From contig NZ_JAJMLW010000003.1 of NCBI RefSeq assembly GCF_022669055.1, positions 248,001 to 312,000 of the forward strand: DNA of 64,000 bases. The letters are read 5' to 3'. The notes beneath the pieces were generated by a model. The model did not search any database, was not told the origin of the DNA, and saw nothing but the letters and a program-made list of their open reading frames with translations. Every line of letters starts with the position of its first letter. Within the stretch, counting starts at the first letter, position 1. The translations under genes and the position numbers were made by a program. The stretch comes from Adlercreutzia faecimuris (GTDB taxonomy: Bacteria > Actinomycetota > Coriobacteriia > Coriobacteriales > Eggerthellaceae). This document shows, piece after piece, positions 17,311-26,495 of this stretch.

Positions 17311-17571
17311 ATGACTGATGAGCGCAATCTGCGTAAGGTCCGTCAGGGCGTCGTCGTCAGCGATGCCAATGACAAGACCATCGTCGTGGCGATCAAGGAG
17401 CGCAAGCCCCATCCCGTCTACGGCAAGATGATCACCTCCACGAAGAAGTTCCACGCCCATGATGAGAACAACGAGGCCGGCGTCGGCGACACCGTTCAGA
17501 TCATGGAGACCCGCCCGCTGTCCAAGATGAAGCGCTGGCGCCTGGTGAAGATCGTAGAGAAGGCCAAGTAG
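17311..17571 (+). CDS. rpsQ: 30S ribosomal protein S17, 86 aa
   Basis: ATG 17311 ([18 protein letters not shown]) chosen because SD aggaaaggg ends 8 nt upstream; a GTG three codons earlier overlaps the [22 protein letters not shown] and the C-terminal [14 protein letters not shown] are S17 signatures. It binds 16S rRNA in the 30S body. Confidence 0.96.
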   Translation: MTDERNLRKVRQGVVVSDANDKTIVVAIKERKPHPVYGKMITSTKKFHAHDENNEAGVGDTVQIMETRPLSKMKRWRLVKIVEKAK

Positions 17572-17621
17572 CTTACCGGCTCCGCCAAGCTACCTACTAG
17601 TGAGAAAGATAGGTTAGAGCA

Positions 17622-17990
17622 ATGATTCAGATGCAAACCATGCTCGCGGTGGCCGATAACTCCGGCGCTCGCAAGGTGCAGTGCATCAAGGTCCTCGGCG
17701 GCTCGAAGCGCCGCTACGCGGGCCTCGGTGACGTGATCATCTGCAGCGTCAAGGAGGCTATGCCCAACGGTAACGTCAAGAAGGGCGAGGTCGTTCGCTG
17801 CGTGGTCGTGCGCGTGAAGAAGGAGGTCCGTCGCGCCGACGGCTCCTACATCCGCTTCGACCAGAACGCCTGCGTGCTGATCAACAACGACGGTGCGCCG
17901 CGCGGCACCCGCATCTTCGGGCCCGTCGCCCGCGAGCTGCGCGACAAGAAGTACATGAAGATCGTGTCCCTGGCACCTGAGACGCTGTAG
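17622..17990 (+). CDS. rplN: 50S ribosomal protein L14, 122 aa
   Basis: [20 protein letters not shown] and the C-terminal [20 protein letters not shown] are classic L14. Normal length. The 50-nt gap before it carries no gene. Confidence 0.98.
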   Translation: MIQMQTMLAVADNSGARKVQCIKVLGGSKRRYAGLGDVIICSVKEAMPNGNVKKGEVVRCVVVRVKKEVRRADGSYIRFDQNACVLINNDGAPRGTRIFGPVARELRDKKYMKIVSLAPETL

Positions 17991-18004
17991 AGGAGGTGTC
18001 CAGA

Positions 18005-18355
18005 TTGACTAAGGCTCAGCAGAAGAAGCACAAGATGACCATCCGCCGCGGCGACACCGTCAAGGTGATCTCCGGCAAGGACAAGGGCAAGCAGGGCAAG
18101 GTCCTGCGCTGCGTCCCCGAAAAGCAGCGCGTGGTCGTGGAGAAGGTCAACTTCATGAAGAAGGCCATGCGCCCGACCCAGCAGAACCCCCAGGGCGGCA
18201 TCTCCACCATCGAGGCCCCCATCCACGTGTCCAACGTGATGCTCGTGTGCCCCAGCTGCGGCGAGGCCACCCGCGTGGCCCGTCGCCGCGACGACGGCAA
18301 GCTCGTCCGCGTCTGCAAGAAGTGCGGCAAGGACATCCCCGCCGTCCAGGACTAG
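18005..18355 (+). CDS. rplX: 50S ribosomal protein L24 with zinc-ribbon tail, 116 aa
   Basis: The likely start is TTG 18005, because AGGAGG (17991-17996) lies exactly 8 nt upstream; a GTG at 17996 overlaps that SD. The KOW motif region ([20 protein letters not shown]) is at about 15-35. The C-terminal part carries a four-Cys zinc ribbon (CPSC ... CKKC), found in only some L24 proteins. L24 starts assembly of the 50S subunit. It is followed by an unusual gap of about 150 nt before rplE that can form a GC-rich hairpin around 18365-18415. Confidence 0.95.
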   Translation: MTKAQQKKHKMTIRRGDTVKVISGKDKGKQGKVLRCVPEKQRVVVEKVNFMKKAMRPTQQNPQGGISTIEAPIHVSNVMLVCPSCGEATRVARRRDDGKLVRVCKKCGKDIPAVQD

Positions 18356-18505
18356 CGATTGCGGCGGGGCTTGACCGGGGCAGCCGTTTTCGGTAACGTT
18401 CCCCAGTCGGGCCCCGCGCCCCATGGCCCCGCGCGTAAGGATGCGCCGGGGACGCAGGGTCGGAAATCCTGCGTTTAATTCATCGAAGGAAGGTTGAGAG
18501 AGACT

Positions 18506-19051
18506 ATGGCTCCTCGTCTGAAGGAAAAGTACAAGAGCGAGATCGTTCCCAAGCTCGAGTCCGAGCTGAACATCGCCAACATCAACCAGGTCCCGCGCCT
18601 CGAGAAGATCGTGGTGAACATGGGCGTCGGCGCCGCCGCCGGCGACTCCAAGCTGCTCGACGCCGCCATGGCTGACATGCGCGTCATCACGGGCCAGCAG
18701 CCCTGCATCACCCGCGCCAAGAAGTCCATCGCCGGCTTCCACGTGCGCGAGGGCCAGGCCATCGGCTGCAAGGTGACCCTGCGCGGCGACCGCATGTGGG
18801 AGTTCCTCGACCGCCTGCTGGCGACCGCCCTTCCCCGCGTGCGCGACTTCCGCGGCATCTCGCCGAAGAGCTTCGACGGCCGCGGCAACTACACGCTCGG
18901 CATCACCGAGCAGCTGATCTTCCCCGAGATCGACTACGACAAGATCGACCGTACCCGCGGCATGGACATCACCTTCGTCACCACCGCGGAAGACAACGAC
19001 GGTGCCTTCGCGCTGCTCTCCGCGCTCGGGTTCCCGTTCAAGAGCAAGTAA
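18506..19051 (+). CDS. rplE: 50S ribosomal protein L5, 181 aa
   Basis: ATG 18506 gives [17 protein letters not shown]; an in-frame TTG at 18494 sits too close to the SD aaggaagg. Contains KIVVNMGVG and the C-terminal [15 protein letters not shown] typical of L5, which binds 5S rRNA. It follows a 150-nt gap, the position where S8 feedback control acts in enterobacteria, but that is only an analogy. Confidence 0.96.
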   Translation: MAPRLKEKYKSEIVPKLESELNIANINQVPRLEKIVVNMGVGAAAGDSKLLDAAMADMRVITGQQPCITRAKKSIAGFHVREGQAIGCKVTLRGDRMWEFLDRLLATALPRVRDFRGISPKSFDGRGNYTLGITEQLIFPEIDYDKIDRTRGMDITFVTTAEDNDGAFALLSALGFPFKSK

Positions 19052-19144
19052 AACAGGCCGGCCGCCCACGGGCGGCCCGCTTGCGTAACCTCAGGCAAAG
19101 GCCCGCTGGGGATGCGGGCTCAAGCATAAGAAAGAAGGAAATGC

Positions 19145-19330
19145 ATGGCTAAGAAATCGATGATCGCCAAGGCCAAGCGCGAGCCGAAGTTCTCGACGCG
19201 CCAGCACAACCGCTGCACGCGTTGCGGGCGCCCCCGCGCTTACTACCGCAAGTTCGGCCTGTGCCGCATCTGCCTGCGGGAACTGGCCAACAAAGGCGAG
19301 CTGCCCGGCGTGACCAAGTCCTCCTGGTAA
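19145..19330 (+). CDS. rpsZ: 30S ribosomal protein S14 type Z (zinc-binding), 61 aa
   Basis: The short 61-residue form with [20 protein letters not shown], i.e. two CxxC pairs for zinc, as in Gram-positive S14 type Z. SD aagaaggaaatgc. Separated from rplE by 93 nt containing a GC hairpin. Confidence 0.97.
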   Translation: MAKKSMIAKAKREPKFSTRQHNRCTRCGRPRAYYRKFGLCRICLRELANKGELPGVTKSSW

Positions 19331-19432
19331 GACTGGAAAACGCTTAGGGTGTGCCGGCGTGACAGGCGGAGGCGCTATGGGCGCTGACGAACCGAACGCC
19401 CGGCTCATCACGGATCAAAGGAGAAACACAAA

Positions 19433-19831
19433 ATGACAATGACCGATCCCATCGCAGATATGCTGACGCGCGTGCGCAACGGCCAGTCTGCCGGCAAGGA
19501 AACGGTGTCCATGCCCACGAGCAAGAAGCTCGTCGAGATCGCCCGCATCATGGAGAAGGAGGGCTACATCCGCTCCTACCAGGTGATCGACGGCGAGCCC
19601 CGCGGCACCCTTGAGATCACCCTCAAGTACGGCCCGAAGAAGGCCAAGACCATCCGCGGCATCAAGCGCATCTCCAAGCCCGGCCTGCGCATCTACGCCG
19701 GCAAGGACGACCTGCCCCGCGTGCTCGGCGGCCTCGGCACCGCCATCATCTCGACGTCCAACGGCGTGATGACCGACCGCGACGCCCGCAAGAAGGGCAT
19801 CGGCGGCGAGGTCATCGCGTACCTCTGGTAG
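19433..19831 (+). CDS. rpsH: 30S ribosomal protein S8, 132 aa
   Basis: Begins [18 protein letters not shown] and ends [20 protein letters not shown], both S8 signatures. Strong SD aaaggag. S8 binds the central domain of 16S rRNA and is a translational repressor of the spc operon in E. coli. Normal length. Confidence 0.98.
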   Translation: MTMTDPIADMLTRVRNGQSAGKETVSMPTSKKLVEIARIMEKEGYIRSYQVIDGEPRGTLEITLKYGPKKAKTIRGIKRISKPGLRIYAGKDDLPRVLGGLGTAIISTSNGVMTDRDARKKGIGGEVIAYLW

Positions 19832-19849
19832 GAAAGGAAGGGAATCAGC

Positions 19850-20389
19850 ATGTCTCGTATCGGCAAGATGCCCATCGCCGTTCCTGCTGGCGTCGACGTG
19901 ACCATCGACGGCACCACCGTGACGGTGAAGGGCCCGAAGGGCGAGCTCACCCGCACCTTCCAGCCCATGATGACCATCACCCGCGACGGTGACGAGCTCA
20001 TCGTCACCCGCCCCGACGACACCCGCGAGGCCAAGGCCTTCCATGGCCTGACCCGCACCCTGCTCCACAACATGGTGGAGGGCGTGTCCGCCGGCTTCTC
20101 CAAGAAGCTCCAGCTCGTGGGCGTCGGCTACCGCGCCGCGCTCAAGGGCAAGGACCTCGAGATGCAGCTCGGCTACTCCCACCCCGTGCTGGTGGAGGCC
20201 CCCGAGGGCATCACCTTCGAGGTGCCCAGCCAGACCGAGATCATCGTGACCGGCCCCTCCAAGGAGCAGGTCGGCCAGGTTGCCGCCAACATCCGCAAGT
20301 GGCGCAAGCCGGAGCCCTACAAGGGCAAGGGCATTCGCTACGAGGGCGAGCATGTCCGCCGCAAGGTCGGCAAGGCCGGCAAGGACTAA
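19850..20389 (+). CDS. rplF: 50S ribosomal protein L6, 179 aa
   Basis: [17 protein letters not shown] and the C-terminal [19 protein letters not shown] block identify L6, located near the GTPase-associated site. SD aaaggaaggg. Normal length. Confidence 0.98.
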   Translation: MSRIGKMPIAVPAGVDVTIDGTTVTVKGPKGELTRTFQPMMTITRDGDELIVTRPDDTREAKAFHGLTRTLLHNMVEGVSAGFSKKLQLVGVGYRAALKGKDLEMQLGYSHPVLVEAPEGITFEVPSQTEIIVTGPSKEQVGQVAANIRKWRKPEPYKGKGIRYEGEHVRRKVGKAGKD

Positions 20390-20421
20390 GCGCATTTCGG
20401 CATCTGATTGAAGGGATAATC

Positions 20422-20790
20422 ATGGATAAGCTTCAGAAAAAGCAGGCCGGGCTGCGCCGTCGCCACCGCCGTGTGCGCGGCAAGATCTCCGGCACCCCCA
20501 CGCGGCCCCGCCTCTGCGTCACCCGCAGCAACAACAACATCTACGCTCAGGTGATCGACGACGTGGCCCATCGCACCCTCTGCGCGGCCTCCACGCTCGG
20601 CCCTGACTTCAAGGCGGCCGACGTGAGCGGCGCCACCGTCGAGGGCGCTGCCGTCCTCGGCGGCATCATCGGCAAGAAGGCACTGGAAGCCGGCGTGACG
20701 GAAGTCGTGTTCGACCGTGGCGGCCACCTGTACCACGGACGCGTGAAGGCCCTGGCCGACGCCGCCCGTGAAGCGGGTCTGAAATTCTAG
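20422..20790 (+). CDS. rplR: 50S ribosomal protein L18, 122 aa
   Basis: Start ATG 20422 ([17 protein letters not shown]) with SD gaaggg; the frame is open further upstream only inside rpl[21 protein letters not shown] and the C-terminal [20 protein letters not shown] are diagnostic of L18, a 5S rRNA-binding protein. Confidence 0.97.
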   Translation: MDKLQKKQAGLRRRHRRVRGKISGTPTRPRLCVTRSNNNIYAQVIDDVAHRTLCAASTLGPDFKAADVSGATVEGAAVLGGIIGKKALEAGVTEVVFDRGGHLYHGRVKALADAAREAGLKF

Positions 20791-20805
20791 AAGGGGTTAT
20801 AGCTT

Positions 20806-21330
20806 ATGGCTCGTAACAACAGACAGCAGGAGAGCGCCGTCCCTGAGCTCCAGGAGCGCGTCGTCTACATCAACCGCGTGTCGAAGGTCGTCAAGGGCGG
20901 CCGCCGCTTCGCCCTGACCGCGCTCGTGGTCGTCGGCGACGGCAACGGCCGCGTCGGCGTGGGCATGGGCAAGTCCCAGGAGGTTCCCACCGCCATCAAG
21001 AAGGGCGTCGAGGACGCGAAGAAGAACATGTTCACGGTGGCCCTCACCCCCGAGAAGACCGTCCCGCACGAGATCCTCGGCGAGTACGGTGCCGGCCGCG
21101 TGCTCATCAAGCCGGCCGTCCCCGGCACCGGCGTCATGGCCGGCGGCCCGGTGCGCGCCATCATGGAGCTCGCCGGCGTCCAGGACGTCATCACCAAGTC
21201 GCTCGGCACCTCCAACGCCATGAACATCGTCAAGGCCGCGGCCGAGGGCCTGAAGAACCTCGAGACCCCGCAGGAGGTCGCCGCCCGCCGCGACCTGTCG
21301 GTGGCCGAGATCTTCGGCTGGAAGGAGTAG
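20806..21330 (+). CDS. rpsE: 30S ribosomal protein S5, 174 aa
   Basis: [18 protein letters not shown] followed by the [18 protein letters not shown] loop and the C-terminal [18 protein letters not shown] are S5 signatures. S5 acts in decoding accuracy and mRNA unwinding. SD gaaggggtt. Normal length. Confidence 0.98.
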   Translation: MARNNRQQESAVPELQERVVYINRVSKVVKGGRRFALTALVVVGDGNGRVGVGMGKSQEVPTAIKKGVEDAKKNMFTVALTPEKTVPHEILGEYGAGRVLIKPAVPGTGVMAGGPVRAIMELAGVQDVITKSLGTSNAMNIVKAAAEGLKNLETPQEVAARRDLSVAEIFGWKE

Positions 21331-21335
21331 CTCCC

Positions 21336-21527
21336 ATGGCAGACGTTAAGAAGACCCTGCGCGTCACTCAGGTGAAGAGCGCGGTGGGCCGTCCCGCCGA
21401 CCAGGGCAAGACCCTCAAGGCGCTCGGCCTCGGCAAGATCGGCCGCACCGTGGACCAGGTGGACAACGAGTCCGTCCGCGGCATGCTCTTCAAGGTGAAG
21501 CACCTCATCACCGTCGAGGAGATCTAG
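21336..21527 (+). CDS. rpmD: 50S ribosomal protein L30, 63 aa
   Basis: LRVTQVKSAVGRPADQGKTL and the GLGKIGRTVDQVDN motif match L30. It follows rpsE by 5 bp with SD aaggag inside that gene. Confidence 0.95.
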   Translation: MADVKKTLRVTQVKSAVGRPADQGKTLKALGLGKIGRTVDQVDNESVRGMLFKVKHLITVEEI

Positions 21528-21689
21528 GCTTCGCTGCCCGAAAGAGCACCTGCCTAGGATATAATTGACAACCGGCGTGCCCGTCTTGGCGGGCGCGCCG
21601 TTGCCATGATAAATGGAAGTTTGCCGGCGGCGAGCTGCCGGCGCCGGGCGGGGAGGACCGCCCGGAAGCGAAACGAAGGAGAATGTTTC
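21528..21689 (+). promoter_or_regulatory. Structured gap / leader before rplO
   Basis: 162 nt between rpmD and rplO, far more than other spacings in the block. It has a TATAAT at 21560-21565 without a good -35, a 10-bp GC hairpin near 21573-21598 and two more GC hairpins near 21620-21675. It may give rplO-secY-adk separate transcription or translational control. Confidence 0.45.
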
Positions 21690-22139
21690 ATGGAACTCAA
21701 GGATCTCATCCCCGCTGAGGGCTCGACCAAGGCCCGCAAGCGCGTCGGCCGCGGCGGCGCGTCCGGCACCGGCAAGACGGCCGGTCGCGGCCTGAACGGC
21801 CAGAAGTCCCGCGCCGGCGGCGGCAAGGGCGCCGGCTTCGAGGGCGGCCAGACCCCGCTCGCCCGTCGTCTGCCGAAGCTGCCCGGCTTCCGCAACATCA
21901 ACCGCGTGGAGTACCTGCCCGTCAACGTCAAGCGCCTCGAGGAGAAGTTCGAGGCCGGCGACGTGGTCGACGGCGAGTCCCTCAAGGCCAAGGGTATCAT
22001 CAAGCACGCCGACGCCCTGGTGAAGGTGCTCGGCGACGGTGAGCTGACCAAGGCCCTCACGGTCAAGGTCGACAAGGTGTCCGCCTCCGCCAAGGCCAAG
22101 ATCGAGGCGGCCGGAGGAAAGGTCGAGGAGCCTTGCTAA
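21690..22139 (+). CDS. rplO: 50S ribosomal protein L15, 149 aa
   Basis: Start ATG 21690 ([20 protein letters not shown]) with SD aaggag; an in-frame ATG at 21606 lies in the leader. The Gly-rich [15 protein letters not shown] segment and the [16 protein letters not shown] block are typical of L15. Its end overlaps the secY start by 7 nt. Confidence 0.97.
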   Translation: MELKDLIPAEGSTKARKRVGRGGASGTGKTAGRGLNGQKSRAGGGKGAGFEGGQTPLARRLPKLPGFRNINRVEYLPVNVKRLEEKFEAGDVVDGESLKAKGIIKHADALVKVLGDGELTKALTVKVDKVSASAKAKIEAAGGKVEEPC

Positions 22140-23413
22140 GCTCAATCCTTGACGCGCTGAAGGTTCCGGAGCTCCGCAAGAAGATCCTGTTCACGCTGGC
22201 CATCCTGGCGCTGTACCGCTTCGGCGCCTACGTGCCGGTGCCGGGCATCCCGTTCCACGAGTTCGCCACCGCCTTCTCCGACACCGGAGTGGCCATGACG
22301 ATGCTCGACCTGTTCACGGGCGGCGCCCTCTCGAACTTCTCGGTGTTCTCCCTGGGCATCATGCCCTACATCACCGCGTCCATCATCATGCAGCTGATGC
22401 AGGGCGTCATCCCCGCCGTGGGCCGCTGGGCCCGCGAGGGCGACGCCGGCCGTCGCAAGATCACCCAGGTCACCCGCTACCTGACGCTGGGCCTGGGCCT
22501 CATCAACGCCATCGGCTACCTCCTGCTGTTCAAGTCCCCCGCCTACGGCGTGGTCTTCAGCACTGAGGTGCCCGAGCTGCTGACCGACGTCATCATCGTG
22601 TTCACGCTGGTCGCGGGCACCGCCTTCATCATGTGGATGGGCGAGCTCATCACCCAGCGCGGCATCGGCAACGGCATGTCGCTCATCATCTTCGTGAGCA
22701 TCGTGTCCCGCGTGCCCTCCGCCATCTTCTCGTCCGTGAACCTCACGGCCGACCTGGGCATGGGCATCGCGCTCACCATCCTCATCGTGGCCGTGGTGCT
22801 GGTCTGCATCCCGCTGATCATCTTCGTCGAGCGCGCCCAGCGCCGCATCCCGGTGAACTACGCCAAGCGCGTGCAGGGTCGTAAGATGATGGGCGGCCAG
22901 TCCACCTACATCCCGCTGAAGGTGAACGCCGCGGGCGTCATCCCGATCATCTTCGCGAGCTGCATCATCTACTTCCCGGCCCAGCTGGCCGCCATCTTCA
23001 ACGTCGACTGGCTCACGGGCTTCGCCGACGCGGTGTCCACCGGCTGGATCAACTGGATCCTCACCATCCTGCTCATCGTGTTCTTCGCCTACTTCTACAC
23101 CTCCATGGTGTTCAACCCGGAGGAGACGGCGGACAACATCCGCAAGCAGGGCGGCTTCATCCCGGGCGTGCGCCCGGGCACGGCGACGGTGACCTACATC
23201 AAGAACGTGATCAACCGCGTGACGCTGCCGGGCGGCCTGTTCATCGCCTGCATCGCCGTGGTGCCGACGATCATCTTCTTCTTCACCGGCAACCAGCTCA
23301 TCCAGGCGTTCGGCGGCACGTCCATTCTCATCATGATCGGCGTGGCCCTCGACACCATGAGCAAGATCGAGTCCCAGCTGAAGATGCACAACTACGACGG
23401 GTTCTTCAAGTAA
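22133..23413 (+). CDS. secY: Preprotein translocase subunit SecY, 426 aa
   Basis: TTG start at 22133 ([18 protein letters not shown]), overlapping rplO by 7 nt and preceded by gaggag. Ten membrane segments; [12 protein letters not shown] after TM1, [26 protein letters not shown] and the cytoplasmic-loop motif [10 protein letters not shown] are all SecY hallmarks. It forms the central channel for Sec export and membrane insertion. Normal length. It is followed 31 bp later by adk, as in many actinobacteria. Confidence 0.97.
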   Translation: MLSSILDALKVPELRKKILFTLAILALYRFGAYVPVPGIPFHEFATAFSDTGVAMTMLDLFTGGALSNFSVFSLGIMPYITASIIMQLMQGVIPAVGRWAREGDAGRRKITQVTRYLTLGLGLINAIGYLLLFKSPAYGVVFSTEVPELLTDVIIVFTLVAGTAFIMWMGELITQRGIGNGMSLIIFVSIVSRVPSAIFSSVNLTADLGMGIALTILIVAVVLVCIPLIIFVERAQRRIPVNYAKRVQGRKMMGGQSTYIPLKVNAAGVIPIIFASCIIYFPAQLAAIFNVDWLTGFADAVSTGWINWILTILLIVFFAYFYTSMVFNPEETADNIRKQGGFIPGVRPGTATVTYIKNVINRVTLPGGLFIACIAVVPTIIFFFTGNQLIQAFGGTSILIMIGVALDTMSKIESQLKMHNYDGFFK

Positions 23414-23444
23414 GCGTCTCACGCAGGAGAGAGAGGGATCGGAA

Positions 23445-24068
23445 ATGAACATCGTTCTTCTGGGCGCCCCGGGCGCCGGCAAGGGCACGCAGGCGGCCAA
23501 GCTCATCGAGGAGTACCACCTGCCGCACATCTCCACGGGCGACATGCTGCGCGCCGCCGTGGCCGCCGGCACCGACCTGGGCCTGAAGGCCAAGACCTAC
23601 ATGGACGCCGGCGACCTGGTGCCCGATGACGTCATCATCGGCCTGGTGACCGAGCGCCTGCAGGAGCCCGACACCGAGGCCGGCTTCATCCTGGACGGCT
23701 TCCCGCGCACCTCGGCCCAGGCCGTGGCGCTCGACGCCGAGCTCGGCAAGCTGGAGCGCCCGCTCGACGCGGCCCTGCTGATCGACGTCGACCCCGAGGT
23801 CATCGTCGGCCGCCTGTGCTCGCGCCGCATGTGCCGCGACTGCGGCCACATCGGCACCGTCGCCGACGAGAAGTGCCCCAAGTGCGGCGGCGAGATGTAC
23901 CAGCGCGACGACGACAACGAGGCCACCGTGCGCAACCGCCTCGACGTGTACGAGAAGTCCACGAGCCCGCTGATCGACTACTACCGCGGCTGCGAGCTCC
24001 TGGTCACCATCGATGGCGACCGCGACCCCGACGTGGTGTACGCCGACGTCAAGGAGGCCCTGGCCTAG
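23445..24068 (+). CDS. adk: Adenylate kinase (zinc-finger LID type), 207 aa
   Basis: P-loop GAPGAGKGTQA at residues 7-17, the HISTGDMLRAAV motif, and DGFPRTSAQA. The LID domain carries a four-Cys zinc site (CRDCG ... CPKCGG). Catalyses ATP + AMP to 2 ADP. In many bacteria map and infA follow adk; here a terminator and an unrelated gene follow. Confidence 0.97.
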   Translation: MNIVLLGAPGAGKGTQAAKLIEEYHLPHISTGDMLRAAVAAGTDLGLKAKTYMDAGDLVPDDVIIGLVTERLQEPDTEAGFILDGFPRTSAQAVALDAELGKLERPLDAALLIDVDPEVIVGRLCSRRMCRDCGHIGTVADEKCPKCGGEMYQRDDDNEATVRNRLDVYEKSTSPLIDYYRGCELLVTIDGDRDPDVVYADVKEALA

Positions 24069-24093
24069 GGCCCGCCTGGCATAAGGATCTCGA

Positions 24094-24123
24094 GGGCGCC
24101 CCTGCCATCCGGCAGGGGCGCCC
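24094..24123 (+). terminator. Terminator of the ribosomal block
   Basis: Perfect 13-bp stem GGGCGCCCCTGCC / GGCAGGGGCGCCC, loop ATCC, followed by TTGCGTT. It lies 25 nt after the adk stop codon. Confidence 0.75.
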
Positions 24124-24166
24124 TTGCGTTGGGGGCGCGCCGGCGCCCGGCGGGGCGCCCGTCCGC

Positions 24167-24172
24167 TATAAT
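24167..24172 (+). promoter_or_regulatory. -10 element (TATAAT) directly before a start codon
   Basis: TATAAT ends 7 nt before the ATG at 24180, with no SD between. Transcription from it would start at or next to the ATG, giving a leaderless mRNA. The -35 region is not recognisable. Confidence 0.5.
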
Positions 24173-24179
24173 CCCCCTT

Positions 24180-26360
24180 ATGCCGACGCTCAGGAACAAC
24201 ATCGCCTACGCCTGCGGACGGGTGCGCGACGCGCACGGCCGCTCCCTCGCTCACGCCCTGCGCGTGGCGGCGGTGATCGTGGCGGTGGCGCTTCTGCTCG
24301 AGGTGTTCGTCTTCAACTTCAACTACTTCGCCTCGGCCGGCTACCACCCCATCAACCTGAAGAGCCGCATCACGCTGCCCTACGACAAGGATGACGACCT
24401 CTTCCGCCTGACCACGGTCGACCACGTCATGGAGTTCTCGGACCTCAACACCGAGGTCCACAACATCCGCATCGACTTCGACTCCGACCAGCCGGCCCAG
24501 AACCTGCAGATCAAGGTGCAGTTCACCGACGAGGCCCACCAGACCTACTTCGACTCCACCGAGTACACGGTGGGCGTGCCCGTGACCGACGTGTCCACCA
24601 TGTCCACCCAGAGCGAGTACCTCAACCTCAACACGGCCGGCTACGTGGACAACCTGCGCATCGAGGTGGTGGGGGAGGATACCCGCTACCCCATCAAGCT
24701 GTGGACGGTGTCGCTCAACGCGCACCACCCCTTCGACTTCAACGTGACCCGCTTCGCCTGGACGGCGGGCATCCTGGCGCTCGTGTACCTGTTCCGGCCG
24801 CGCTCGGGCATCTACCGCATCAACATCGTCGAGAACCCGCGCCGGTCGAAGGCCGGCATCGTCGTGGCGGTGGCGGTGGAGCTGGCGCTCGTGAGCTCGT
24901 TTCTGTTCTACGGGTCGAACCTGGTGGGCGTCGCCACGTCGTCGTACAACTACGGGTCGTGGGACGGCAAGAGCATCGTCAACGTCTACGAGACCGGCGG
25001 CGAGAACGCCCAGCAGTACGCCGAGCTGGCGCGCGCCATGGCCAAGGGGCAGCTCTACCTCGACGAGGAGCCGCCCGACTGGCTCAAGGCCATGGACGAC
25101 CCCTACGACAAGGGGGCGCGCGACGAGGCGCAGAAGGAGACCGGCGAGCCTTACCTCTTCGACGTCGCCTACCACGACGGCCACTACTACGTCTACTTCG
25201 GCGTGGTGCCGGTGCTGCTGTTCTACCTGCCGTTCTACCTGCTGACGGGGCTGAGCTTCCCCACGGCCATCGGCGTGCTCATCGCGGCGCTCGCCTTCGT
25301 GCTGGGGTGCTCGGCGCTGCTCGACCGCTTCGCGCGCTACCACTTCAAGTCCGTCTCGCTCGGTCTCTACCTGCTGCTGCAGGTGCCGCTCGTGTTCTGC
25401 AGCGGCATCCTGTATTTGGTGAAGTTCCCCACGTTCTACTCGCTGCCCATCATGTGCGGGCTCGCGTTCTCGGTGTGGGGCCTGTACTGCTGGATGCGGG
25501 GGCGGCTGTCGCGTCACGCCTGCGCGTGGTACCTCGGCGGGTCGCTGTGCATGGCGCTCGTGGCCGGGTGCCGCCCGCAGCTGCTCGTGCTGTCGCTGCT
25601 GGCGTTCCCCCTGTTCTGGCGCACCTACATCACCCAGCGGCGGCTGTTCAGTCCCGCCGGCGCCCGGGAGTTCGCCTGCCTGGTGGCGCCCTACCTCGTC
25701 GTGGCGGCGGGCATCATGGGCTACAACTACGCGCGCTTCGGGTCGCCCACCGACTTCGGCGCCAACTACAACCTGACGGTCAACGACATGACCAAGCGCG
25801 GCATGAACGTCGGGCGCCTGGCGCCGGCCTTCTTCGCCTACTTCCTGCAGCCGCCCTGCGTGACGGGCGTCTTCCCGTTCATCCAGCCCGAGCCCTTCGC
25901 CACCACCTACCTCGGGCAGACCATCCGCGAGGTCACCTTCGGCGGCATCCTGGCGTGCCTGCCGGTGCTGTGGGTGCTCGCGTTCTCGCGGCGCATCCTG
26001 GCCCTGCGCTACCGGCAGCGGGCCACGCGCACCATCTGGGGCGTCATCGTGGTGCTCCTGGCGTCGGGCGTCGTGGTGGCGCTGCTCGACGCGGAGATGG
26101 CCGGCATCCTCCAGCGCTACTTCGCCGACTTCAGCTTCATGTTCCTGGCCGCCACGGTGCTCCTGCTGTTCATCGCCAACGAGAACCTGGCGCCCGGCAC
26201 CGTCGCACGCGATCTGCTCATGAAGGTGCTCATCGTGCTGGTGGCCCTCTCGGTGCTCTACAGCGGCCTGCTCTGCTTCGTCCCTGAGACCGGCTGGTAC
26301 TCCGACATCTACCCCTGGGCCTTCCAGGACGTCATCGAGATGGTCCAGTTCTGGACCTAG
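24180..26360 (+). CDS. Polytopic membrane protein with extracytoplasmic domain, 726 aa, function unknown
   Basis: Not recognised by function. One membrane segment (about 26-50) is followed by a hydrophilic, probably extracytoplasmic beta-rich domain (about 55-190), one or two segments, a second soluble stretch (about 255-335), then about eight to ten membrane segments to the end. The motif HDGHYYVYFGVVPVLLFYLP stands before the membrane core. The architecture loosely recalls GT-C-type glycosyltransferases or lipid-linked sugar enzymes, but no catalytic motif is evident. ATG 24180 is chosen because a TATAAT lies 7 nt upstream. It stands alone between the ribosomal block and an ATPase gene. Confidence 0.8.
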   Translation: MPTLRNNIAYACGRVRDAHGRSLAHALRVAAVIVAVALLLEVFVFNFNYFASAGYHPINLKSRITLPYDKDDDLFRLTTVDHVMEFSDLNTEVHNIRIDFDSDQPAQNLQIKVQFTDEAHQTYFDSTEYTVGVPVTDVSTMSTQSEYLNLNTAGYVDNLRIEVVGEDTRYPIKLWTVSLNAHHPFDFNVTRFAWTAGILALVYLFRPRSGIYRINIVENPRRSKAGIVVAVAVELALVSSFLFYGSNLVGVATSSYNYGSWDGKSIVNVYETGGENAQQYAELARAMAKGQLYLDEEPPDWLKAMDDPYDKGARDEAQKETGEPYLFDVAYHDGHYYVYFGVVPVLLFYLPFYLLTGLSFPTAIGVLIAALAFVLGCSALLDRFARYHFKSVSLGLYLLLQVPLVFCSGILYLVKFPTFYSLPIMCGLAFSVWGLYCWMRGRLSRHACAWYLGGSLCMALVAGCRPQLLVLSLLAFPLFWRTYITQRRLFSPAGAREFACLVAPYLVVAAGIMGYNYARFGSPTDFGANYNLTVNDMTKRGMNVGRLAPAFFAYFLQPPCVTGVFPFIQPEPFATTYLGQTIREVTFGGILACLPVLWVLAFSRRILALRYRQRATRTIWGVIVVLLASGVVVALLDAEMAGILQRYFADFSFMFLAATVLLLFIANENLAPGTVARDLLMKVLIVLVALSVLYSGLLCFVPETGWYSDIYPWAFQDVIEMVQFWT

Positions 26361-26495
26361 CCCTGCGCACGGCTTTCGGCCCGATCTCCCGTCTGTTTCC
26401 ATTTCAAGCTCCAGAGAATGAGAATAGGAATATAATCCTATAAGTATTTCATTTTTGTATGTAATGGGCTTACGATCCCAGAAAGAAGGCTTGCT

